Shown one piece after another: positions 7,826-14,718 of a DNA stretch of 36,484 nucleotides. The notes beneath the pieces are model-generated. The model did not search any database. It had not been told where the DNA came from and saw nothing but the letters and a program-made list of their open reading frames with translations. Where the stretch lies: NCBI GenBank assembly GCA_024398815.1, contig JAKSIL010000026.1, positions 1 through 36,484 of the forward strand, read 5' to 3'. Positions within the stretch are counted from its first letter, which is position 1, and each line of letters opens with the position of its first letter. Made by a program: the position numbers and the translations under genes. The stretch is from Fibrobacter sp. (GTDB taxonomy: Bacteria > Fibrobacterota > Fibrobacteria > Fibrobacterales > Fibrobacteraceae).

Positions 7826-8892
7826 TGAGCGGCATTCTTTTCTGGCTGTTGATTGTTGCTTGCGTTGTTGCGCTTGTTGTCCTGTTTTTCCCTTTCAAGT
7901 TCAAGATTGAATTTGAGGCGGGGGAGCACGGGGCAAGGGCGCACTTCTTTTTTTTCAAGAAGAATTTTTGGAATGTGGAAAAGAAGTGGGGCAAGGAAGA
8001 ATCTGTAGACGGAAATGCCGAAAAGTCTGGAACGGAAAAGTCGGATGGGGTGAAATCAAAGGATTCTGAAGATGACGAGCTCGACGACGATTGCATGCCT
8101 ACTTTCGTAGCGACTGCCCCTACGCCAAAGGTCGAGGCGAAATCTGCACCGGAGCCTGTGAAACCGACTGAAAAGCCTTCATCGCTAGGGAAGAACGCTG
8201 AAGAAAAGCCGGTAAGCCAGCCTGCGGCAGAACCTGTAAAGCCCGTCGCAAAGTCTGCTGCTGAACTCGCTGAAAAACCAAGTGCGGAACCTGCTGCGGA
8301 ACCGGAAACGAAACCTGCGGCAATATCGGTGACGAATACAGCTGCGGACTCCGTTGAAAAAAAATCGATAGTGTCGGAAACGAAACCTGCAGAAGAAAAG
8401 CCTGCGGATGTGAAGCCTGCAAAAAAGGAAAAGCCGGAGAGGCATAAACTCACGGAAGTGGAATTCTGGACAATCCTATTGACTCCCGACTTGGACGCCC
8501 GTGCTTTGCGCTATGTGAAACGTGCTTTGGCCGCATTGCTTAAATTATTCCATTTGAAGTTTCATGAATGCTTTGTGGAAGGAATCCGTACGGATTACAA
8601 GACCATGGGCTATGGTGCCGCCGCTAACGGAATCATCAAGAGCTTCCCTGTGCTTTGCGATTGGGACCTTCGTATGGACTGGTGCGGCGACAAACAATTG
8701 CGTGCCGCGGGAACTTTGCTTGGAACCGTCAACCTTTGTCGTCTGCTTGGATTGATTCTTGTTTTGCTGTATTACGCCGGAATACTTTTGTTCCTGTTCT
8801 GGCGTCGTCGTGCGCACGTGCTTAAGACAGGGAAATTGCCGGAACTTGGATTTGTACGTAAAAAGATTATCGGCTGGATAGTGGAGGAATAA
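7825..8892 (+). CDS. DUF2953-like membrane protein with low-complexity linker
   Basis: A 355-residue protein with an N-terminal membrane helix (about residues 5-25), a short FKFKIEFEAGEHGARAHFFF strand region, a roughly 150-residue linker very rich in Glu, Lys, Ala and Pro, and a conserved-looking C-terminal part (LKFHECFVEGIRTDYKTMGYGAAANG) ending in a second hydrophobic segment near residues 298-322. The arrangement fits DUF2953-type proteins of unknown function. It starts in a TAATG overlap with the MlaC-like gene and ends in another with the pseudouridine synthase gene. The linker may span the periplasm or hold the C-terminal domain away from the membrane. Confidence 0.6.
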   Translation: MSGILFWLLIVACVVALVVLFFPFKFKIEFEAGEHGARAHFFFFKKNFWNVEKKWGKEESVDGNAEKSGTEKSDGVKSKDSEDDELDDDCMPTFVATAPTPKVEAKSAPEPVKPTEKPSSLGKNAEEKPVSQPAAEPVKPVAKSAAELAEKPSAEPAAEPETKPAAISVTNTAADSVEKKSIVSETKPAEEKPADVKPAKKEKPERHKLTEVEFWTILLTPDLDARALRYVKRALAALLKLFHLKFHECFVEGIRTDYKTMGYGAAANGIIKSFPVLCDWDLRMDWCGDKQLRAAGTLLGTVNLCRLLGLILVLLYYAGILLFLFWRRRAHVLKTGKLPELGFVRKKIIGWIVEE

Positions 8893-9620
8893 TGCCTGCA
8901 TTGACTTTGGAACGTTTGCTTGCCGGTCTTGGTTTTGGTAGTCGCAAGGACGCCCGTGGGCTCGTGCGCATGGGCCTTGTGGAATTGAATGGGGATGTGC
9001 TTGAGGACCCGTTCATGGAATTTGCTGAACGCCCAGAAACCATCACTGTGAACGGCGAAGAAATCCCGACGGTAGAAAAGTTGTATGTAATGCTCCACAA
9101 GCCGACCGATGTGGAATGCAGCCATAATGCTCGCGACCACAAAAGCGTGTATGAACTTCTGCCGGACCGCTTTACCGCCATGGGCATCCAGTCGGTAGGC
9201 CGCCTGGACGCCGATTCCGAGGGCTTGCTGTTGCTCAGCAACCAGGGCGATTTTATCCATCGTATCGAAAGCCCCAAGAAAGGCTATTTCAAGCGTTATC
9301 GCGTGACTCTCGCTCGCCCTTTTACCGATGCACAGAAAGTCGAACTTCTGAAAGGTGTGATGCTTAAAGACGAACGTCGTCCGGTGCTTGCGCACGAGAT
9401 TTCCGAAGAACGCATCGTGGTTGACGGTGCCGAAGTGGATTCCGTAGTGATTTCCATTGGCGAGGGGCTGTACCATCAGGTGCGTCGCATGTTCGCCGCC
9501 GTAGGGAATCATGTGGTGACGCTTTCCCGTGAAGCGATTGGACCTGTGGAGTTGGATACGACTCTCGGGAAGGGCGGCTGGCGTTTTTTGACGGAAGAGG
9601 AAGTGGCGAAACTCTCGTAA
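8892..9620 (+). CDS. RsuA/RluE-family pseudouridine synthase
   Basis: A 242-residue rRNA-modifying enzyme. An N-terminal S4 RNA-binding domain (LERLLAGLGFGSRKDARGLV, about residues 5-60) is followed by the synthase domain, with the catalytic aspartate in VGRLDADSEGLLLLSNQG and the family motif YHQVRRMFAAVGNHV. It makes pseudouridine in ribosomal RNA; whether the site is 16S U516 (RsuA) or a 23S site cannot be decided from sequence alone. It is the last gene of the operon and is followed by a bidirectional terminator. Confidence 0.88.
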   Translation: MPALTLERLLAGLGFGSRKDARGLVRMGLVELNGDVLEDPFMEFAERPETITVNGEEIPTVEKLYVMLHKPTDVECSHNARDHKSVYELLPDRFTAMGIQSVGRLDADSEGLLLLSNQGDFIHRIESPKKGYFKRYRVTLARPFTDAQKVELLKGVMLKDERRPVLAHEISEERIVVDGAEVDSVVISIGEGLYHQVRRMFAAVGNHVVTLSREAIGPVELDTTLGKGGWRFLTEEEVAKLS

Positions 9621-9640
9621 ATGCTGAAGGCAAAAAAGAA

Positions 9641-9675
9641 GCCCGGCATCTTGGATGTCGGGCGAAAATTTTTTC
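9641..9675. terminator. Bidirectional intrinsic terminator
   Basis: A 10-bp stem (9641-9650 with 9654-9663, one wobble, 3-nt loop) has an A-run on its left and a T-run on its right. It can terminate both the plus-strand operon ending at 9620 and the minus-strand HU-like gene ending at 9688. Confidence 0.85.
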
Positions 9676-9687
9676 TAAGAATGCCGA

Positions 9688-10068
9688 TTAGAAGGCTTCG
9701 TTGGAAGATGCATCCACGGATACCGGTTCGGCTTCCAATGTATCAATTTCAGGATTAGCACTCACGGTATCGAGAATGCCTTCGAGGGAATTGATTTTGT
9801 CCTTGATGTCGTTGCTGAACTTGAAGGTGGGGACCATGCGTTCTTCGATGAGGACCGTTTCGCCGGTGCGCGGATTGCGAGCGGGACGAGCCTTGCGGGG
9901 CTTGCAGGCGAAAGTGCCGAACCCGCGGATTTCGATGGTGTTGCCTTCGACAATCTTTTCGCCGACCAAGTCAAGGAACTGTTCGACGACTGTTTTAATA
10001 TCGTTGCGCACAAATCCGGTGGATTTGGCGATTTCTTGAATAAGGTACTGTTTAGTTATATTGGCCAC
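9688..10068 (-). CDS. HU/IHF-family DNA-binding protein
   Basis: A 126-residue nucleoid protein. Residues 1-92 match the HU/IHF fold: ITKQYLIQEIAKSTGF, then IEIRGFGTFACKPR, then RNPRTGE of the DNA-embracing arm and a closing FKFSNDIKDKI. About 30 acidic residues (TLEAEPVSVDASSNEAF) extend it beyond the usual 90. The start is GTG, at 10066-10068 on the opposite strand, with no clear Shine-Dalgarno sequence. A TTTAAAC-type inverted repeat lies upstream. The gene stands alone, divergent from the dihydrouridine synthase gene. Confidence 0.9.
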   Translation of the reverse strand: MANITKQYLIQEIAKSTGFVRNDIKTVVEQFLDLVGEKIVEGNTIEIRGFGTFACKPRKARPARNPRTGETVLIEERMVPTFKFSNDIKDKINSLEGILDTVSANPEIDTLEAEPVSVDASSNEAF

Positions 10069-10100
10069 GACACAAACACTGGTTAATAGATTTATTGACG

Positions 10101-10120
10101 TGTTAAATATAGGTTTAACA
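10101..10120. promoter_or_regulatory. Inverted repeat in the HU/dus divergent region
   Basis: TGTTAAA (10101-10107) and TTTAACA (10114-10120) form a 7-bp perfect inverted repeat 33 bp upstream of the HU-like start. It could be an operator for the HU-like gene or the divergent gene. The sequence is AT-rich, so chance is possible. Confidence 0.3.
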
Positions 10121-10195
10121 AAGAGTTAGCGTATATGGTGGCTTGAAAATAAATATTTTTTTCGGGCTCTCGTTGCGGACAATGTGTGAATAATT

Positions 10196-11380
10196 GTGGT
10201 TAAAATGTTGAAAACTGTTGAAAGTTTAGAAAATGGCAAAAAAGGGGCTGTTCCGGCCAAAACTAGGTTCAAATTACGTGACCTGGACATATTCCCGAAT
10301 ACGATTCTGAGCCCCATGGACGGGGTGACGGACGCCCCATTCCGCAGGCTTTGCCGTGTGCTTTCGGGGGACCGCATGGGCCTTTTGGTGTCGGAGTTCG
10401 TCCCGACCGATGCGGATGCCGTTTTCAGCCTTACGGGCCACAAGCAGTTGAAATTCTTCCCGGAGGAAAGTCCTTTCGGCATCCAGATTTTTGGGCGGTA
10501 CCCCGACAAGATGGCTGCAGCAGCAAAGAAGATTGCGGAAGGCTTGCATCCGGATTACATAGAAGTGAACGCGGGTTGTCCGGCGCCGAAGGTGGCGGGC
10601 AAAGGGAGCGGTTCTGGACTTTTGCGGGATTTGCCGCGGTTGGCGGAGATTCTCCACGATGTCCGAGCCGCACTCGACACGTGCGCTGTAAATATACCGC
10701 TCACGCTCAAGTGCCGTATCGGCTGGGACAGCGATAGCATCAATGTGATGGAAACGCTTGATATTGCCGAAAGCGAAGGTGTCGAACTTTTGGTGGTACA
10801 TGGTCGCACGCGTTTGCAGGGCTACAATGGCCTCGCCGACTGGGACTGGATAGGGAAGGTTGCAAGTGCGGCGAAGATTCCTGTAATTGGAAACGGCGAC
10901 GTGAACAGCGTGCAACGCGCTTTTGATTGCATACAAACTTACGGTGTCTCGGGCGTGAGCATCGGTCGTGGCGCCATGCACAACCCGTGGATTTTCGGCC
11001 AGATTGCCGATGCCTGGGAAGGGAAGCCTGCGCACGTAATTACCGCTGAAGAAGCTTTGGACGTGTTTCCGCTGTATTATAAGTTTAAACTGGAAGACGG
11101 GTCCACCGAAATGGGGGCGCTTGGACGTTTGAAACAGCTCGGCGCAAGACTCTGCAAGGGTTTCGTGGGTTTAGACGAGAGTACTGCGGTTGGTGCGGAT
11201 GATGCGGCGATGTTCGTGCGTCAGACGCTTCTTACGGCGCAAACTCCAGCGGAGTTTTTCGACCGTTTGCAGAAACTTCGCGAAGACGATGCCAAAAAAC
11301 TGCGCTATGAACCCAACCGACTCGTGAATTTGAACGGCGCCAAGGAAACGGAACTCAAGTTTGGCGACCAGTTCAAGTAG
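10196..11380 (+). CDS. tRNA-dihydrouridine synthase
   Basis: A flavoenzyme reducing uridine to dihydrouridine in tRNA. Visible motifs are LSPMDGVTDAPFRRL (FMN-binding first strand), the catalytic cysteine in EVNAGCPAPKV, LTLKCRIGWD, VVHGRTRLQGYNG and IPVIGNGDVNS, followed by GVSIGRGAMHNPWIF. Up to 394 residues; the frame starts at a GTG at 10196, and an ATG at 10205 is nearly as good. The basic N-terminal extension before the barrel is not part of the family core. DusB-like by general pattern, but the subtype is not certain. Confidence 0.9.
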   Translation: MVKMLKTVESLENGKKGAVPAKTRFKLRDLDIFPNTILSPMDGVTDAPFRRLCRVLSGDRMGLLVSEFVPTDADAVFSLTGHKQLKFFPEESPFGIQIFGRYPDKMAAAAKKIAEGLHPDYIEVNAGCPAPKVAGKGSGSGLLRDLPRLAEILHDVRAALDTCAVNIPLTLKCRIGWDSDSINVMETLDIAESEGVELLVVHGRTRLQGYNGLADWDWIGKVASAAKIPVIGNGDVNSVQRAFDCIQTYGVSGVSIGRGAMHNPWIFGQIADAWEGKPAHVITAEEALDVFPLYYKFKLEDGSTEMGALGRLKQLGARLCKGFVGLDESTAVGADDAAMFVRQTLLTAQTPAEFFDRLQKLREDDAKKLRYEPNRLVNLNGAKETELKFGDQFK

Positions 11381-11488
11381 CAAGCGTTGCAGCAATTGAT
11401 ACACTTTTGCATTTTATTTATAGGAACTGTCGCGCGAAACGGCAGCCTTTATTGTATATTGCATAAAGAATATAACCTAAAGGTTTCT

Positions 11489-14434
11489 ATGAAAAAGATG
11501 TCTTGTAGTTTCTCGAAAGTCGCAGGTGTTGCGTTTGGCGTTTGTGTAGGGTTTGCTATGGCGGCACAGACTATTGTTACCGTCGATGACCAGCATCCTG
11601 GAATCGTCATCAACAAGGACCACATGATGGCGGCTGATTTGGCCATTTGGAATCCGCCAACCCGTTATTACGACATGACGCCCGCGCTTGTGGATGGCGG
11701 CTACAACTTGTTCCGCTTCCCGAACGGGAGCTTGAGCAATGATTACCATTGGAACGGTTCCGGCAGTTACGATAGCACCGGCCTCTGGGAGCCAAGCGAA
11801 AAGGACTGGACTCCGGGATTTTTGGGTGAAACGATTTACCGTGGGACGACGAAGGACAACTGGGGTTTTGTGCGCCGCAGCCATTTGGCCGACGGCAACA
11901 TGGAAACGATGTGGTGGGGTGAAATTTTGGACCCGAATGATCCGCCTTGGGTTGTCATCGAGTTCCGCGAAAAGAAAAAACTGGACTCCCTTATCATAGA
12001 CTGGGGAAAATTCCGCCCGAAGTCTTTTGAACTGAGCTACTGGACTACGGACTATGCGCAGTACCCTGGCGTTCACCAGAATCTTGAAAACCAGTTGAAG
12101 TCAGTGGGTACGTACAAGGTTTCTGCGGACGAGAGCAAGTACAAGTTTGCTCAAATCAACACGCGCTACGTGGCGATTCGGTTCAAGACGAGCGACCTTC
12201 CGACAAAGGGCGTGCAGATTCGCGAAATGAAGCTTTTCAGCGAAGGCATGGACCTCCTTGCCGGTAACGAGTACAAGTTCTACGCCATGTCCACAAGGAA
12301 TGGCGACAAGCCGCGTACGGACTGGACTGGCATCAAGTGGCACTTTGAAGAATTCATGACTTACATCAAGACGATTCCGGGTGCCGAGGCTGTGATTTGC
12401 GTGAACGCTGGAACGGGAACTTCGAAGGAGGCCGCCGCATGGGTGAAATATGCGAACAAGGTAAAAGGTTACAATATCAAACAGTGGCAAATTGGCAACG
12501 AACTCGATGGCGAATGGGAGGAATCCGGCCCGCTTTCGGCGCGGCAGTATGCGGCTCGCTTCTTGGAATACGCCCGTGCCATGAAGGCTGTTGACCCGAC
12601 GATTATTTTGCATGGTCCGCTATTCAGCAGCCACAAGATGCAAGAGAAGGGCGCTGGTCTCAATGACGGAAAATTCTGGATGGCGGAATTCCTGCGCATT
12701 GTGGGCGAGGCTGAAAAGGCCGATGGCAAGCGTTACCTGGATGTGGTCGACTTGCATACTTATCCGTATTGGGCGCCAGATAATCTCAATCCCAAGGATA
12801 TGCTCAAGGCGACTTTGGATGTGGCTCACAATGCGGATACTTTGTCTGCATGGATGGACAAGTATCTGGAAGGCAAACGCCGAGTTTCGCTTTCGGAATT
12901 CAGCACTTCCGTGCTTGGGAGCCAGTGGTGGATGGATTATCCGCAGGCGGCGGGTATAGCGAATATTTTTGCGCAGTACGCTGTGCGTTTCGGAGACCGG
13001 TTCCAGGCGCTTCCGTGGGATGCTTTCGGCAACATTTTTGAAGGCCCTGATCACACTTGGGGTGTTATCAGCATGACGGCCCTTTTGAAGGCGGGTTCTT
13101 GGAACCGCTGGAAAAGTTTGGAGCCTACTGCAGAATACTTTGGCGTGTACATGGCCTTTAAGCGCTTCTTGGAAGATGGCTTTGCAGTGGTACCTACGAA
13201 TAGTTCTTCGACCGATGTGGAAGCCTATTCCGTTTGTAAGGGTGACAGCTGCCGCGTGCTTTTGATTAATTTGTCCGATGTGAACCAGGTGGTGCAGATT
13301 GACCGAGCGAGTGTTGCTGCTTCTGAAACGGCTCCCGCTGTTGGCCAAGGTGACTTGGTGCGTACCGAAGTCGATGTGTTCGGCGAGGAACAGTTCAAGT
13401 GGATTGGCGATCAAAAGGATGCTTATCCATACCCCAAAATGGGGCCGAGTGGACGGCGTATCAATCCGAGCAAGTCGAAGGATATTACGGTTCCGCCGTT
13501 CGGTACGGCTGTGGTGCAAATCAATCCACGAGTCTCGAAGGCGAATAAGCCCGAAATTCTGAGTGCCGCCTTGGAAAAAAAAGTGCTCGTCGCGGGAGAT
13601 ACCATCGATTTGTTCGTGACCGCTGTGCAGCCTGAAGGCCAGCTTACCAGCGGTGTGGTAAAAATAGGCAACTGGGGCAAACGCGGATATTACATTGCGA
13701 GTGTGACACCCGATGATGGCAAGTGGAATGCCTCCATTGAAAGCTTCCATGTGAAGATTCCTATTCCCGAGGATTTGTACAGTGCGGTCCGTGAAATAGA
13801 AGTCTGCCTCATGGGCCTCGGAAACCAGTTCCTGAATTACAAGATTCCGTTCCGTGTTCGCGGCGCTTACCGTACGACGAGCATTGTGCAGAATTTTGAT
13901 AACGGACTAGATGACGTTGCGTGGTTCCCTGTGGTGAATGGCGAAAACTCCACTTCGATGGATGCCAAGGTCTATAATGGCAATCCTCCCCTAGGCGGCT
14001 ACATGCGTCACGACTTCGTTATCGAGCAGCCGCCCGAGCAGAGCTGGCCGAACTTCAGCGGCGCCTACTACGTGCTGCCTGAAGAGGTGAAGAAATCCGT
14101 AGGCGTGGTGTTCGACTATGCGACGACTCACAACAATCCTGACGGCTACTTTGAATTGCAGGTGCAGTCCAGCCAGGTCGAAGATTACGACGACTTCATG
14201 GTTCGCCTCAGGAATACACATGGCAACTGGGTCCGCGATACCGTGATATGGGAAAATATGACGCAGGAAGGTTGGGGCAAGGTGATTCCGCAACTGGATG
14301 CGACAAAAATCAAGCACTTTGCTTTCCGCGCCCGCTATAGCGGCAAGGGTTATATTAGTCTCGATAACATTTTCCTGTTGCAGGAAGATGGAACCGAGGT
14401 GCCGATGCCGAAGGGAATGCGCCGGTTGAGATAG
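11489..14434 (+). CDS. Secreted clan GH-A glycoside hydrolase with inserted F5/8-type domain and C-terminal CBM-like domain
   Basis: A 981-residue protein. The signal peptide ends near GFAMAAQ (about residue 25). The catalytic barrel starts with NLFRFPNGSLSNDYHWNG, then is interrupted (about residues 115-255) by a discoidin-like region (SHLADGNMETMW, PPWVVIEF, YVAIRFKT). It resumes with the candidate acid/base in QIGNELDGEW (Glu338) and nucleophile in SLSEFSTS (Glu470). A beta-sandwich region precedes a C-terminal carbohydrate-binding-like domain (last 150 residues, FNGLDDVAWF-like opening, GYISLDNIF close), reminiscent of CBM11/CBM30. The NE and SEF pair fits GH51/GH44-like enzymes; family and substrate are uncertain, with a plant polysaccharide likely. 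A frame upstream is open, but the ATG at 11489 gives the signal peptide. Confidence 0.75.
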   Translation: MKKMSCSFSKVAGVAFGVCVGFAMAAQTIVTVDDQHPGIVINKDHMMAADLAIWNPPTRYYDMTPALVDGGYNLFRFPNGSLSNDYHWNGSGSYDSTGLWEPSEKDWTPGFLGETIYRGTTKDNWGFVRRSHLADGNMETMWWGEILDPNDPPWVVIEFREKKKLDSLIIDWGKFRPKSFELSYWTTDYAQYPGVHQNLENQLKSVGTYKVSADESKYKFAQINTRYVAIRFKTSDLPTKGVQIREMKLFSEGMDLLAGNEYKFYAMSTRNGDKPRTDWTGIKWHFEEFMTYIKTIPGAEAVICVNAGTGTSKEAAAWVKYANKVKGYNIKQWQIGNELDGEWEESGPLSARQYAARFLEYARAMKAVDPTIILHGPLFSSHKMQEKGAGLNDGKFWMAEFLRIVGEAEKADGKRYLDVVDLHTYPYWAPDNLNPKDMLKATLDVAHNADTLSAWMDKYLEGKRRVSLSEFSTSVLGSQWWMDYPQAAGIANIFAQYAVRFGDRFQALPWDAFGNIFEGPDHTWGVISMTALLKAGSWNRWKSLEPTAEYFGVYMAFKRFLEDGFAVVPTNSSSTDVEAYSVCKGDSCRVLLINLSDVNQVVQIDRASVAASETAPAVGQGDLVRTEVDVFGEEQFKWIGDQKDAYPYPKMGPSGRRINPSKSKDITVPPFGTAVVQINPRVSKANKPEILSAALEKKVLVAGDTIDLFVTAVQPEGQLTSGVVKIGNWGKRGYYIASVTPDDGKWNASIESFHVKIPIPEDLYSAVREIEVCLMGLGNQFLNYKIPFRVRGAYRTTSIVQNFDNGLDDVAWFPVVNGENSTSMDAKVYNGNPPLGGYMRHDFVIEQPPEQSWPNFSGAYYVLPEEVKKSVGVVFDYATTHNNPDGYFELQVQSSQVEDYDDFMVRLRNTHGNWVRDTVIWENMTQEGWGKVIPQLDATKIKHFAFRARYSGKGYISLDNIFLLQEDGTEVPMPKGMRRLR

Positions 14435-14457
14435 TTGTGATACAGTGATTTTTTTGA

Positions 14458-14500
14458 AATTAGGCTGAAAAGTTTGCGTTTTAGCCTAAATTTGTTTTTT
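14458..14500 (+). terminator. Terminator-like hairpin after the glycosidase gene
   Basis: TTAGGCT and AGCCTAA arms (about 14458-14492, with extra A/T pairs and one bulge) are followed by six T. It lies 24 bp after the stop of the glycosidase gene. Confidence 0.6.
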
Positions 14501-14585
14501 GTGTGCAAATCCCCCTTGTGGGGGAGTGGCAAAAAATTTTGTTTCTACAACGCTTTGGATTTTGAAAAATTCCAAGATGAAAATG

Positions 14586-14614
14586 GTCTCCGAGTTGCTC
14601 GGGGACTTTTTTTT
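14586..14614 (+). terminator. Rho-independent terminator
   Basis: A 9-bp stem (14586-14594 with 14598-14606, one wobble, 3-nt loop) is followed by eight T. It is a second hairpin in the gap before the FISUMP lipoprotein gene. Its core resembles the hairpin at 18862-18895. Confidence 0.8.
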
Positions 14615-14655
14615 GTAAAAAAAATGCGAAAAAAAGGCGGTGATCCGGAAAAAAG

Positions 14656-14682
14656 TTGACAATGTATTTTTTTTTTTACTTT
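14656..14682 (+). promoter_or_regulatory. Candidate promoter with an 11-T tract in the spacer
   Basis: TTGACA (14656-14661) matches a -35 element, and TACTTT (14677-14682) is a possible -10 with a 15-bp spacer. The spacer holds a run of 11 T (14667-14677). It is placed 37 bp before the lipoprotein start. Fibrobacter promoter consensus is not well known to me, so this is tentative. Confidence 0.4.
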
Positions 14683-14718
14683 TGAGAAGTCGTAAGTTTT
14701 TTATAACAAGGAGCGACT

